From Novosphingobium sp. RL4 (GTDB taxonomy: Bacteria > Pseudomonadota > Alphaproteobacteria > Sphingomonadales > Sphingomonadaceae): a stretch of 64,000 bases of DNA. Under the pieces are notes generated by a model. That model was not told where the DNA came from, ran no database searches, and saw only the letters and a list, made by a program, of their open reading frames with translations. Made by a program: the position numbers and the translations under genes. The stretch spans positions 2,754,001 through 2,818,000 of the forward strand of contig NZ_CP141944.1 of NCBI RefSeq assembly GCF_035658495.1. Reading direction: 5' to 3'. Below, piece after piece: positions 50,500 through 60,242 of the stretch; the first letter of the stretch is position 1, and every line of letters starts with the position of its first letter.

Positions 50500-52611
50500 T
50501 TGTCATCAGTCACGCGTGCTCGGCCCGGGATCTGCATGGCCCTTGTCGGCGCATCGATTCCGGCGATTGCCCTCGCTGCGATGCCCGGTGTCGCAGCGGC
50601 TCAAGGCACTGAGGAAACTAGCGCTCCCGCCCAGGATATCGTTGTCACAGCAGACCGCAGAGACAGCTTCAGCGCGGATTTCGTGCAGGCCGGCACCTTC
50701 CGCGACGCACGCCTGCGCGATACGCCGCTGACGATCGCAGTCATGACCAAGGACTTGCTGGAAGCGCAGCAGGCCCGGTCCCTGATCGACGCCGTGCGGA
50801 ACACCCCGGGCGTCACGCAGGCCCAGATCAACAGTGCCATCTACAGCAACCTGGCGATCCGCGGCATCACTCTCAACAACTTCACGAACGTGCGCTGGAA
50901 CGGCGTCCTGCCGATCGTCAACCTGATCGAGCAACCGATCGAGAGCAAGGACCGCATCGAAGTCCTCAAGGGTGCGGCGGGGCTCTACTACGGCTTCGCA
51001 ACCCCTTCCGGCATCGTCAATCTTGTGACCGAACGCCCTGAGAATGCACCGATCAACCGTATCGACTTCATGGGCGATTCCAACGGATCCGTCGGCGCGA
51101 ACTTCGATGTCAGCCGCAGCTTCGGATCGGCGGGCCTGCGGGTAAATGCCGGGACATCCTCGATCGAAACCGGGATCAAGCGCAGTTCCGGCGCCAGACG
51201 CTTCATTTCGGGAGCGTTCGACTGGCGCCCCCTCGATGGCCTCGAAATCCTGCTCGACGCCGAATACAACTACAAGTCCGTGACCGAGCCGACGGAGTTC
51301 AGCCTGCCCGCCGCCGTGAACGGAGCCATCGCGCTTCCGCCCCTCCAGTCCCCTTCGAAAAACCTGGGCGCGTCATGGATGCAGGGTCGCGGGCATTCGA
51401 CGAACCTGCTGGCGCGCGTGAATTACGATTTTGCGCAGAACTGGCGCATCGCCTTCGCCGTCGGCCAATCCTACCTGACGCGAAGCCGTTATTATTCCTC
51501 CTTCGGCGGCTACAATCTCGACACCGGGGACGGAACCGTCTCCGTGGCGATGACCAGCGGCAACGACTACAAGAACAATATCTATCGCAGCGATGTCTCC
51601 GGCTCGTTCCAGACCGGACCGATCACGCACAATGTCATGGTCGGCGTATCGTACTACACGCGCGACAGCAATGTGCCGACGGCGGTGCGATACAGCTTTG
51701 CCCAGAACCTTTACGACCCGGTTGCCATTCCGCAGCAGCCAAAGCCGCCACGTATCATTCCCAACCCGTCGCGGGTCGAGGACCTTGGCGTCTACATCTT
51801 CGACAGGGCCTCGCTCGGCGACTGGCTTCAGGCGACCATCGGCTATCGCAAGACCGACTACAGCGATGTCAGCCGCACCTCGGACTACAAGATCAAGCCG
51901 GGAACCTGGTCCTACGGGCTGATGGTAAAGCCGGTGGCCTGGGCGAATGTCTATGCCAACTATATCGAAGGCCTCGAACCCGGACCGATCGCGCAGCAGA
52001 TCGCCAACAATGCGGGTGAAATCCTCCCGGCGGCGGTCAGCAAGCAGAAGGAAGTGGGCCTCAAGGTCGAGCCGATCCGGGGCATGTTGATGACGGCCGC
52101 CTATTTCCACATCAAGCGTCCCTCGGCCTACCTCAACAGCGCGAACTACTTCGTCCAGGATGCCGAGGCCGTGTACGAGGGCATCGAGGTAAGCGCAGTC
52201 GGTGAAGTGCTTCCGCGCCTGTCGATCTCCGCCAGCGCCCTCTATCTCGACGCCCAGCAGAAGTCCGGGAACGCTACTGTTGTCGGGAAGCTGATCGAGA
52301 ATGTCTCGAAGTATTCGGGTTCGATCTTCGCCGAATACCGCGTCCCCGTGATCGAGGGCCTGCGGGTCTCGGCCGGTATGTTCCATGTCGGCCGCCGCGC
52401 GGTCAATGCGCTCAACCAGGCTTTCGTGCCGGGCTACGTGACCTTCGACCTCGGAGCGAGCTACAACTTCGACCTTGCCGGAAGCCCGACGACGATCCGC
52501 GTCTATGCGGATAACGTGACAGGCAAGCGCTACTGGGCGTCGACCGGCTCGAGCCTTCTTGCCCAGGGGCTCCCGCCGAGCGTCAAGCTGAGCCTTTCGA
52601 CCCACTTCTAA
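50500..52611 (+). CDS. TonB-dependent siderophore receptor
   Basis: The 703-residue protein starts at TTG 50500 (MSSVTRARPGICMALVGASI) with AGGGAG about 8 nt upstream. A signal peptide precedes AAAQG. The plug domain shows DIVVTADRRDSF, LIDAVRNTPGVTQAQINSAIYSNLAIRGI and KDRIEVLKGAAGLYYGFATPSGIVNLVTERP, the last being the FhuA/FpvA-type siderophore receptor pattern. The barrel ends in LSLSTHF with a C-terminal Phe. A Fur-box-like palindrome lies just upstream. It is therefore more likely a ferric-siderophore importer than a catabolic receptor. No TonB, ABC transporter or synthesis genes are adjacent. Confidence 0.93.
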   Translation: MSSVTRARPGICMALVGASIPAIALAAMPGVAAAQGTEETSAPAQDIVVTADRRDSFSADFVQAGTFRDARLRDTPLTIAVMTKDLLEAQQARSLIDAVRNTPGVTQAQINSAIYSNLAIRGITLNNFTNVRWNGVLPIVNLIEQPIESKDRIEVLKGAAGLYYGFATPSGIVNLVTERPENAPINRIDFMGDSNGSVGANFDVSRSFGSAGLRVNAGTSSIETGIKRSSGARRFISGAFDWRPLDGLEILLDAEYNYKSVTEPTEFSLPAAVNGAIALPPLQSPSKNLGASWMQGRGHSTNLLARVNYDFAQNWRIAFAVGQSYLTRSRYYSSFGGYNLDTGDGTVSVAMTSGNDYKNNIYRSDVSGSFQTGPITHNVMVGVSYYTRDSNVPTAVRYSFAQNLYDPVAIPQQPKPPRIIPNPSRVEDLGVYIFDRASLGDWLQATIGYRKTDYSDVSRTSDYKIKPGTWSYGLMVKPVAWANVYANYIEGLEPGPIAQQIANNAGEILPAAVSKQKEVGLKVEPIRGMLMTAAYFHIKRPSAYLNSANYFVQDAEAVYEGIEVSAVGEVLPRLSISASALYLDAQQKSGNATVVGKLIENVSKYSGSIFAEYRVPVIEGLRVSAGMFHVGRRAVNALNQAFVPGYVTFDLGASYNFDLAGSPTTIRVYADNVTGKRYWASTGSSLLAQGLPPSVKLSLSTHF

Positions 52612-52692
52612 GGCCGACCCTCACCCGGTTTTCTCCGGCGGGGCATGAATGCTTCGCCGGAAATTCCTGCCCCGAAAACAGGCTGAGATCGT

Positions 52693-54051
52693 TCATATCG
52701 GCGGGAAATGGAGGACCACGGCAAGACCGGGAGCGCCGTTCCTCAACTCGGCCCGCCCGCCATGTGCCTGCGCGATGGCGCGAACCATGCTCAGGCCCAG
52801 CCCATGCCCCGGACTGGACCGCGCCTGCTCGCTGCGGGCGAACCGCTCGAACAGGCGCTGTCCTTCGACCTCGTCCACACCGGGACCGTTATCCGCGACC
52901 TCGACGCTTATGCCCTCGTCGCCGGAACTGGCCGTCATGCAGATTGCGGTGCCGCCCGGCGTGTGACGCAAGGCATTGTCGAGAAGGTTGGCGATTGCCT
53001 GGCTCACAAGGCGGCGGTCGCCTTCGATTTCCAGTCCGGCGGGGAAATCAACCTGGAGAGTGCGGCCGCTGTCCTCGATGTCGGGGCGGTAGCTCTCTGC
53101 CATCTGGTCGAGCAGCACCGACATATCCACGCGGCGGCGCGGAAGCCGGTCGGACAAGCCCTCGATTTCCGCCAGCCGCAGCAAGGCCGAAAACAGTTCG
53201 AGCAATTCGCCCGCCTGCGCACGCGCTGTGTCGAGGATATCTGCGCGAATTCGCGCTTCCGGTTCGCGCGCCGCTTCATCGAGCTTGTTGCAGAGCCTCG
53301 TAAGCGGCGTGCGCAGATCGTGAGCGACATCGCTCGATACCTGTCGCAGGTTTTCCATCAGGCTCTCTATCCGGTCGAGCATCCGGTTGAGCGTGCCGGC
53401 CAGCCGATCGAACTCGCTTCCGGAATTGTCCCGGGGAATGCGCCGGGCCAGATCGCCGCCGATGATCGCCTGTGCCGTCGCATCGATCCGGCTCAGGCGT
53501 CTCCGGGTAATCCAACCGATCAGGACCGCCGCCGCCAACCCGAGGATGAGCATGGCCGCGAGCGAGCTTGCGAACAGCGCGGCCAGCGTCCGGTCGATCT
53601 CGTCGAGGTCGGAGCGATCAGCTGCAATCACGAGCGTGCCGCCCGGAACCGCAGTTGTCAGGGCCTGTGCGATGGCATCCTCGCTAAGGTAGCCCTGCCC
53701 TTGCCGCCGATAGTGGAGAAACTCCTCGAAGCCCTGTTTTCCGGGAACCGGGGCATCGAGAGAGCCCGCCAGTCTTTCACCGGCTTCGTCCACCAGCAGG
53801 TACTCGAGGCTGGAGGTCGACCGCGCGGCTTCGCGGCGACCGATGGCAGCGGCGAGCGCCGGGAGTCCGCTGGAATGTGCTTCCGCCAGCAACCCGGCGG
53901 TTTCAGTGGCGATACGATGGTCGAGCTGCTGCTCCAGCGCCTCGTGAGTGACTTCGTAAGCCGCGAGGCCGATCGCTAGCGTGGCAAGCGCAAATGCGAC
54001 GGCGACGATCCCGACCAGCCCTGAAGTGGTTCGCCAGAGGTTCCGCAGCAT
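52693..54051 (-). CDS. sensor histidine kinase
   Basis: The 452-residue protein has two membrane helices (about residues 10-30 and 160-180) around a periplasmic sensor domain of about 130 residues, a HAMP domain (ITRRRLSRIDATAQAIIGGDLARRI), the dimerisation helix with the phospho-His in SDVAHDLRTPLTRL, and a HATPase with NLLDNALRHTPGG, VADNGPGVD and GHGLGLSMVRAIAQAHGG. Its ATG follows the response regulator stop codon directly. It is the distal gene of the efflux operon and probably senses the exported compound or envelope damage. Confidence 0.95.
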   Translation of the reverse strand: MLRNLWRTTSGLVGIVAVAFALATLAIGLAAYEVTHEALEQQLDHRIATETAGLLAEAHSSGLPALAAAIGRREAARSTSSLEYLLVDEAGERLAGSLDAPVPGKQGFEEFLHYRRQGQGYLSEDAIAQALTTAVPGGTLVIAADRSDLDEIDRTLAALFASSLAAMLILGLAAAVLIGWITRRRLSRIDATAQAIIGGDLARRIPRDNSGSEFDRLAGTLNRMLDRIESLMENLRQVSSDVAHDLRTPLTRLCNKLDEAAREPEARIRADILDTARAQAGELLELFSALLRLAEIEGLSDRLPRRRVDMSVLLDQMAESYRPDIEDSGRTLQVDFPAGLEIEGDRRLVSQAIANLLDNALRHTPGGTAICMTASSGDEGISVEVADNGPGVDEVEGQRLFERFARSEQARSSPGHGLGLSMVRAIAQAHGGRAELRNGAPGLAVVLHFPPI

Positions 54052-54726
54052 CTATCCGCCCCGGATCATGTAGCCGGCCCCGCGTATCGTCTCGATGGCA
54101 TCCTCTTCGAACCCGGCGTTGAGCTTGGATCGCAAGCGGCTGAGGTGGGTCTCGACAATGTTCGTCTTGGGATCAAAATCGAAATCCCACACCCGTTCAA
54201 GCAGCATCGTGCGCGTCATCACCCGCCGGGGATTGCGCATCAATTCGGCCAGCAGCGCGAATTCGCGCGGCTGCAAGGCAATGCGGCTTCCCCGCCGTTC
54301 GACCGTGCGGCGATGGAGGTCGAGCAGGATGTCGCCCACAGCGAGCAAGTGCCCCTCCATCCGGGCCTGCGGCCGCCTGCCCAGAGCATTGATCCGCGCG
54401 GCGAGTTCGGAAAAGGCAAAGGGCTTCACCAGATAATCGTCAGCCCCGGCCTCCAGCCCGTCCACCCTGTCGGCAATTCCGCCGATCGCGGTCAACATCA
54501 GGACCGGCGTTGCGTCCGCCGCCGCGCGCAGCGCCTTGAGCAACGAAAGCCCGTCGAGCCCCGGCAGCATGCGATCGAGCACAATGACATCGAATCCGCC
54601 ACCGGTCGCCTGAAACAGCCCATCGCGCCCATCGCGGCTCAGGACGACGGCTTGCCCGGCTTCCTCAAGTCCCTTCGCGATGAAGCAGGCGGTTTCTTCG
54701 TCATCTTCCACTATCAGGATTCGCAT
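54052..54726 (-). CDS. OmpR/PhoB-family response regulator
   Basis: The 224-residue protein has a receiver domain with the phospho-acceptor Asp in VIVLDRMLPGLDGL (about residue 52), the acidic pair EDDEE at the start, and Lys in YLVKPFAFSELAARI. The C-terminal winged helix DNA-binding domain shows LQPREFALLAELMRNPRRVMTRTMLLERVW and NIVETHLSRLRSKL. It lies 9 bp downstream of the outer membrane factor gene and directly upstream of the kinase gene. It probably activates the RND operon to which it belongs. The upstream promoter is beyond the right window edge. Confidence 0.96.
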   Translation of the reverse strand: MRILIVEDDEETACFIAKGLEEAGQAVVLSRDGRDGLFQATGGGFDVIVLDRMLPGLDGLSLLKALRAAADATPVLMLTAIGGIADRVDGLEAGADDYLVKPFAFSELAARINALGRRPQARMEGHLLAVGDILLDLHRRTVERRGSRIALQPREFALLAELMRNPRRVMTRTMLLERVWDFDFDPKTNIVETHLSRLRSKLNAGFEEDAIETIRGAGYMIRGG

Positions 54727-54735
54727 GGACGCAGC

Positions 54736-56121
54736 CTAGCGCGCCTGCGACCCGCTACGCCAGCCGCCACCGAGCGCGCGAAAGAGCGCGACTTCCGCCT
54801 GGGCGACCGCAAGATCGCTCTGGATTTTCGCAAGGCGCGCGGCAGCCAGGGTGCGCTCGGCATCGATCTGGAGCAGGCTTGCCGCATCGCCCAGCCGGAC
54901 GCGCGCCGCGGACCGGCGGGCATAAGCGCGTGCCTCATCTGCCGCAGCCCCGAGATCGCGATTGCGTCGCAGTTCGGCATCGTAGGCGGCAAGCGCGGTC
55001 TCGACCTCCCGGAGCGCCTTCAGGACCGCTACATCCCAGCCGGCAAGGGCGGCCTGCTCCGCAGCCCGGGCTTGAGCAAGCTTCGCCCGTGCCGGCCCTT
55101 GATTGGGAAAGGCCCAGGTTATCAGCGGCGATATGGCCGCGTCGAAACCGCCCGAGAGCAGGCCCAGCGCCCCGCCCAGATTGACGCGGGGATAGAGGTC
55201 GGCGCGCGCCACGCCGATCCGGGCGGCAGAGGCTGCCAGCCTGCGTTCGGCCTCGCGCACATCGGGCCGGCGGAGCAGCAGTGCAGTGCCGTCCCCGACC
55301 GGCGCCGGCACCTTCAGGCGCGGGATCATCGTGCAGCCCGGCCCATCGACGCGCGCCTCGGCGGGGGGGCGACCTCTCAGCGTGGTGAGCCGATAGAGCG
55401 CATTCGCGCGCGCCGCCTCGAACGGCGCGATACCCGCTCTGGTCGAGGCAGCCAGGGTGGCTGCCTGCGAAACTTCCAGCGGCGAGACTTCCCCGGCCGA
55501 CAACTGTTCGCGAACCAGCGCAAGCGAGCGCTCCTGCGCTGCTGCCACCGCCCCAGCCTCTGCGATTGCCTGCGAGGCGGCACAGGATTCGAGATAGGCC
55601 TGAACCGTATCGGCCACGACCGCAACCCTGACTCCATCAAGCGCCGCCGCCTGCGCTTCGGCATCGGCGCTGGCGGCGAGCGCGCCGGACCGGAGCCGAC
55701 CGAACAGGTCGATATCCCAGCTTGCGGTCGCCGCGATATCCCAGTCGCTCGCCGGAACGGACACCGCACCGGGCTGGTTGCCGGGATCGTCGACGGTGAG
55801 CGCGCTTTCGATCGTCGTGGTGGGAAGCCGCGCAGCGCGCGCCAATCTCGAGGCCGCGCGCGCGCCTTCGAGATTGGCATAAGCGACGCGCAGATCGGCA
55901 TTGGCCAGGAGACTGGCTTCGACGAGGGAATCCAGTGCTGGATCCTCGTAGAGGCGCCACCAGTCTTCGGGCACCGGGTCGAGCGTCGCGACCGGGAGAT
56001 CGGCGAAGCGGCCGGCAGCCGCTGGCGGAATTTCCGGCTTGATCGGCGCGGGAGGGGCCATGCATCCGGTCACGGCCAGCGCGGCGAGCGGACCGGCCCA
56101 TAGTGGAAGGCGCAAGATCAT
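54736..56121 (-). CDS. RND efflux outer membrane factor, NodT-type lipoprotein
   Basis: The 461-residue protein starts [20 protein letters not shown] with the lipobox VTGC (Cys20). It has two repeats of the outer membrane efflux protein fold, with the long alpha-hairpins rich in Ala and the motif [37 protein letters not shown]. The start overlaps the RND pump stop (ATGA, 56118-56121). It is the only outer membrane channel gene for the two pumps in this operon, so both pumps probably share it. It ends with [11 protein letters not shown]. Confidence 0.94.
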   Translation of the reverse strand: MILRLPLWAGPLAALAVTGCMAPPAPIKPEIPPAAAGRFADLPVATLDPVPEDWWRLYEDPALDSLVEASLLANADLRVAYANLEGARAASRLARAARLPTTTIESALTVDDPGNQPGAVSVPASDWDIAATASWDIDLFGRLRSGALAASADAEAQAAALDGVRVAVVADTVQAYLESCAASQAIAEAGAVAAAQERSLALVREQLSAGEVSPLEVSQAATLAASTRAGIAPFEAARANALYRLTTLRGRPPAEARVDGPGCTMIPRLKVPAPVGDGTALLLRRPDVREAERRLAASAARIGVARADLYPRVNLGGALGLLSGGFDAAISPLITWAFPNQGPARAKLAQARAAEQAALAGWDVAVLKALREVETALAAYDAELRRNRDLGAAADEARAYARRSAARVRLGDAASLLQIDAERTLAAARLAKIQSDLAVAQAEVALFRALGGGWRSGSQAR

Positions 56122-59100
56122 GCCGATACCTCCGCGCCCCGGACCGGTCCTTCTGCGCGTTCCTGGCCGTACCTTGCGTAGAGCGCGGGCATCAGGAAGA
56201 GATTGAGCAAGGTCGACGATACCAGCCCGCCAAGAATGACGATGGCCATGGGATGTTCGATCTCGTGGCCCGGGGCATTGCCCGCCGCAATCAGCGGAAC
56301 CAGCGCCAGACCGGCGCAGGCGGCGGTCATCAGGATCGGCACCAGCCTTTCCTCGGCGCCGCGCAGCACGAGTTCGCGGCCGAATGCCATGCCCTCCTCA
56401 CGTTCAAGATGCCGGTAATGCGAAAGCAGCATGATGCCGTTGCGCGCCGCTATGCCGATCACCGTTACGAAGCCCACGAGCGAGCCCAGCGACAGCACCC
56501 CACCGGTGAGCGCGACCGCGACGACGCCCCCGACAAGCGCGAAAGGCAGGCTGACGCCGACCAGCGCCGTGATCCGGCGCGAGCGGAACTCGATCCAGAC
56601 CAGCAGCAGCACGCCGAGAAGGCAGAGCGCGCCGGTCGTCCAGAGCCGCTGGCGCGATTCCTTCAAGGCAGCGTATTCACCCAGCACTTCGGGATGATAA
56701 CCCGCGGCGAAGGGCACTTTGGCAACGGCAGCCTCCACCCCGCGCGCCACCGTTCCAAGGTCCGCTCCGGCAACGTTCATGGTCACGTCGAGGCGGCGCT
56801 GGCCGTTTTCACGCTTCACCTCGTTAGGCGCGGGAACCACTTCCACCTCGGCGACGTCCGAAAGGCGCACGGGTGCTCCGGCGGGCGACTGGATCATCAG
56901 GTCACGCAAGGCGTGGATAGAGCCGCGAACCCGGGGCTCGCCCCAGAGCGTGACGTCGAACGATTTCTGGTCCCGGTAGATCTCGCCCACTTTCTGCTGC
57001 GCCACAAGCGTCTGGGCCTGACGGCGCACCTCGCCGGCGGTCAGCCCCAGACGGGCCAGCTCCTCCGGGCGCGGTCGGATGCGCAATTGAGGCACGAGCA
57101 CCTGGCTTTCCAATTTGAGATCGGAAACACCGCCCACCCCCGCCACGGCATCGCGAACGCGCTCACCTGCGGCGCGCAGTTCCGCCTGATCGGGCCCGTA
57201 TATCCGCACGACCACAGTGGCACCCGCGCCTGTGAGCACTTCCTTGATACGCTCGCGCAGATAGGTGAGCACGTCGCGGAACAGGCCGGGGTAGCCGTCG
57301 ATCACGCGCTTGATGCGGGCAACGGACGCATCATGGTCGGCCTGTTCGTCAAGGCTGATCCACAATTCGGTGAAGTTCGGCCCGACGACCTCGTCAGCCT
57401 GTTCGGCACGGCCGATATGCGCTCCGAAATTGCGCACACCGGGTATCGCGCGCAGTTCCTTCGAGGCACGCATGGTGATGCGGTCCATCGCCTCGATCGA
57501 AGTGCCCGGCTTCTCCACGAAATGCATGAGGAAGTCTGTCTCGCGAAAGTCGGGAAGGAACTGGTCCTTGAACCCCGCATAGCCCAGCCCCGCGAGCACC
57601 AGTCCTCCTGCAACGACACCCCCCGCCATGCGCGAGCGCATCAAGACCCAGGGCAACGCGCCGGAATAGCCGCGCTTCAGCCAGCGTACGAAGCGGGTAT
57701 CGCGTTCCTGCGTCACCGGAGCGTTGGGAAGGATCAAAAGGCAGAGCGCCGGTGTCACCGTCAGCGCAACCAGCAGCGAAGCCGCGATCGCAAGTACGTA
57801 GGCGACCGCCAGGGGCTGGAAGAAGGTGCCCGCCACGCCGCCGAGGAAGAAGATCGGCAGGAACACGAGCATCACTATCAGCGAGGCGAAAACGACCGCC
57901 GAGCGCACTTCCAGCGAGGCGGCGAGCACCACCGCAAAGGCGGGCCTGACATCTTCCGCCTCGCGGTTGAGCCGTAGCCGCCGGGCGATGTTCTCCACGT
58001 CGATGATCGCATCATCCACCACTTCGCCCAGCGCGATGACCAGCCCGGCGATCACCATGACGTTGATCGTCGCCCCGCTCCACAGCAGCACCAGCCCCGC
58101 GCCAAGCAGCGAAAGCGGAATCGCCGTGAGGCTGATCACCGCCTGCCGCCAGTCCCTGGTGAATAGGAACAGGACCGCCGCCACCAGTGCGCAGCCGATC
58201 AGCAGCGCCCGTGTCAGGTTGTCGATCGAACGCTCGATGAACGTGGCGGGACGGAAGATGGTCGTGTCGACCTTCACGTCCGTCAGGCCCGGCTTCAGTT
58301 CATCAAGAGCGGCTTCGACCGCGTGGGTCAGTTCCAGCGTATTGGCGGTCGGCTGCTTCTCGACAATCAGCATGATGCCGGGAACGTCGTCGATGATGGC
58401 GTTGCCGATGGGCGGTGCGTGACCGTCCACCACGCGGGCGACATCGGCAATCCTCACCGGCGCATTGCCGGACTGGCGCACGATGGCCTGCCCCAGTTGC
58501 GCGGCGTCCTGCACCATGCCGCCCTGCTGAACGGCAAGACGCTGGTTCGGCGTGTCGATGAAGCCGCCGCCGCCCACCAGAACCGCGTCTCCTGCTGCAG
58601 CCCGCACTTCGGCAAGGGTGACGCCCGCGGCGCGAAGCCGGTCCGGATCGACGAGGACCTGAAGCTGGCGGTCGCGCTGGCCCCAGACGGCGACATTGGC
58701 AACGCCGGGGACCGCCATCAGCCGGGGGCGGATGGTCCAGCGAACCAGCTCCGAAAGCTTCATCTGATCCAGCCTGGCCGAGGTGATCCCGATCTTCATC
58801 GCGCGGCTGGTGGAAGAGAGCGGCGGCATGAGCACCGGTTGGCGCGCCGCCACCGGCAGGCGGGGCTGGACCTGCGCGATGCGCTCCCCCACCATCTGGC
58901 GCGCGCGCATCACATCGGTCCCGCGCGCGAAAAGGATCTGCACCGAGGACAACCCAAGCACGGACTTCGAGCGCAGCGTCATCAGGTCGGGCACGCCATT
59001 GACCGCGGTCTCGATCGGCACGGTGACAAGGCTTTCCACTTCTTCGGTGGACAGGCCGGGCGCCTCGGTCTGGATTTCGACCATGGGCGGCGCAAATTCT

Positions 59101-59219
59101 GGAAAGACGTCAAGCGGGACATCGCGGCCCGCCCTTACGCCCAGCACGACAAGCAATGCGGCCAGGGCAAGCACGAGCACGCGCTGGACCAGCGCGAAAC
59201 GGACAAGACCGGCCAGCAT
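56118..59219 (-). CDS. RND efflux pump inner membrane protein, CusA/CzcA-like (first pump)
   Basis: The 1033-residue protein has twelve membrane helices and two large periplasmic loops in the RND order. It has the N-terminal FVALFQ-type [14 protein letters not shown] and [35 protein letters not shown], which are typical of the heavy-metal/CusA branch. The helix-4 motif reads [19 protein letters not shown] with the proton-relay acidic pair. It exports its substrate by proton antiport. The metal-binding Met triad of CusA could not be confirmed by eye, so metal versus drug specificity is open. Its start overlaps the stop of the adaptor gene at 59219. Confidence 0.93.
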   Translation of the reverse strand: MLAGLVRFALVQRVLVLALAALLVVLGVRAGRDVPLDVFPEFAPPMVEIQTEAPGLSTEEVESLVTVPIETAVNGVPDLMTLRSKSVLGLSSVQILFARGTDVMRARQMVGERIAQVQPRLPVAARQPVLMPPLSSTSRAMKIGITSARLDQMKLSELVRWTIRPRLMAVPGVANVAVWGQRDRQLQVLVDPDRLRAAGVTLAEVRAAAGDAVLVGGGGFIDTPNQRLAVQQGGMVQDAAQLGQAIVRQSGNAPVRIADVARVVDGHAPPIGNAIIDDVPGIMLIVEKQPTANTLELTHAVEAALDELKPGLTDVKVDTTIFRPATFIERSIDNLTRALLIGCALVAAVLFLFTRDWRQAVISLTAIPLSLLGAGLVLLWSGATINVMVIAGLVIALGEVVDDAIIDVENIARRLRLNREAEDVRPAFAVVLAASLEVRSAVVFASLIVMLVFLPIFFLGGVAGTFFQPLAVAYVLAIAASLLVALTVTPALCLLILPNAPVTQERDTRFVRWLKRGYSGALPWVLMRSRMAGGVVAGGLVLAGLGYAGFKDQFLPDFRETDFLMHFVEKPGTSIEAMDRITMRASKELRAIPGVRNFGAHIGRAEQADEVVGPNFTELWISLDEQADHDASVARIKRVIDGYPGLFRDVLTYLRERIKEVLTGAGATVVVRIYGPDQAELRAAGERVRDAVAGVGGVSDLKLESQVLVPQLRIRPRPEELARLGLTAGEVRRQAQTLVAQQKVGEIYRDQKSFDVTLWGEPRVRGSIHALRDLMIQSPAGAPVRLSDVAEVEVVPAPNEVKRENGQRRLDVTMNVAGADLGTVARGVEAAVAKVPFAAGYHPEVLGEYAALKESRQRLWTTGALCLLGVLLLVWIEFRSRRITALVGVSLPFALVGGVVAVALTGGVLSLGSLVGFVTVIGIAARNGIMLLSHYRHLEREEGMAFGRELVLRGAEERLVPILMTAACAGLALVPLIAAGNAPGHEIEHPMAIVILGGLVSSTLLNLFLMPALYARYGQERAEGPVRGAEVSA

Positions 59220-60199
59220 CAGTGAGCCGCCCCGAATTCGGTGCCGAACAGCTCTGCCGCGCCTACCGTCACGACTTCGGCGCCCGGCTCCAGCCCCCGC
59301 GCGAGCAATGCGGTGCCGCCGGTTTCACTCGCCACTTCGACGCGCTGCCGGACGAAAGTGTCCTTGCCTGTCCGCCGATAGAGCCATTCCCCGCCGTAGA
59401 TGTCCCGAACGATAGCCGAGGAGGCGACCGAAAGACCCTGGGTTCTGCCGGAAAGCGGCAGGTCCACCGCCACGCGCTGCCCGACACGGAAGCTGCGCCC
59501 GTCGTTGCCGAGCGCGTAATAGATATCCACGGTGCCGGCCGTTCCGTCGGCGGAGGGCGGGGCCTGGACGGGGCGTGCGCTGTGCGACACCGCATCCGCG
59601 CCGAGCGCCCGAACCGTGGCGGAGCCACCCCGCTGGATCGCGCCGACATCGCTGGCGAAGACCGAGGCCCTCACCCAGAGAACGGACTGATTGCCGAGCG
59701 ATCCTATCGCCGGCCCCAGCAGTGCTCTCTGCTGCCGTGCGGCGCCAAGCCCGGCCTGCGCTGCCGCGAAGGCCGCCGCCGCTTCGTCCCGCGCCCGGAT
59801 GCTTCCTGCTTCCTCCCGCACGAGGTTTTCGGCGCGGGTCAGGGCGATCCGCGCCAGTCGCGCCTGAGCCTCGGTTCGCGCCACTTCGCCATCGGCCGCC
59901 GCCTGCTGCGCGCCGACCTGCTGGAGGTTGGTGAGCGAGTTGGTAGGCACCCCGTTGGCCGTGGTGGGAGGAACCACGATCTCGCCGGTCACCTGCCGGA
60001 CTTGCCCGGCCGCGCCGCCTCCCGGCCGCGCCGTGACAATGCCGAGCCGGCGCTGCGCCTCCGGCGTCAACGTCAACTTCAGCAATTCGCTTTCATGAGC
60101 GATCAGTTCGGCATGGGATGGCGGCGCGGAGCTCCGCGAATCCGTTTTGCTACAGGCCGCAAGGGCGATCGGCAGGGTCAGATAGGCAAGCTGGCGCAT
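59219..60199 (-). CDS. RND periplasmic adaptor (membrane fusion protein, first)
   Basis: The 326-residue protein starts [20 protein letters not shown], so it is a lipoprotein with Cys16. It has the alpha-hairpin ([34 protein letters not shown]...) and the beta-barrel and C-terminal domains of the HlyD/CusB family. The adaptor bridges the inner membrane pump and the outer membrane factor. It overlaps the first pump gene and lies 43 bp downstream of the second pump gene. It is rather short for an adaptor and lacks the N-terminal metal-binding extension of CusB. Confidence 0.92.
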   Translation of the reverse strand: MRQLAYLTLPIALAACSKTDSRSSAPPSHAELIAHESELLKLTLTPEAQRRLGIVTARPGGGAAGQVRQVTGEIVVPPTTANGVPTNSLTNLQQVGAQQAAADGEVARTEAQARLARIALTRAENLVREEAGSIRARDEAAAAFAAAQAGLGAARQQRALLGPAIGSLGNQSVLWVRASVFASDVGAIQRGGSATVRALGADAVSHSARPVQAPPSADGTAGTVDIYYALGNDGRSFRVGQRVAVDLPLSGRTQGLSVASSAIVRDIYGGEWLYRRTGKDTFVRQRVEVASETGGTALLARGLEPGAEVVTVGAAELFGTEFGAAH

Positions 60200-60242
60200 G
60201 GCCGACGCTTACCCGGCGCGCATTGGGCGGCGCTGGACGTCC

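Noticed and set aside
54145..57977. Long plus-strand frames opposite the response regulator, outer membrane factor and first pump
   Set aside because: They are antisense shadows of a clear RND operon.
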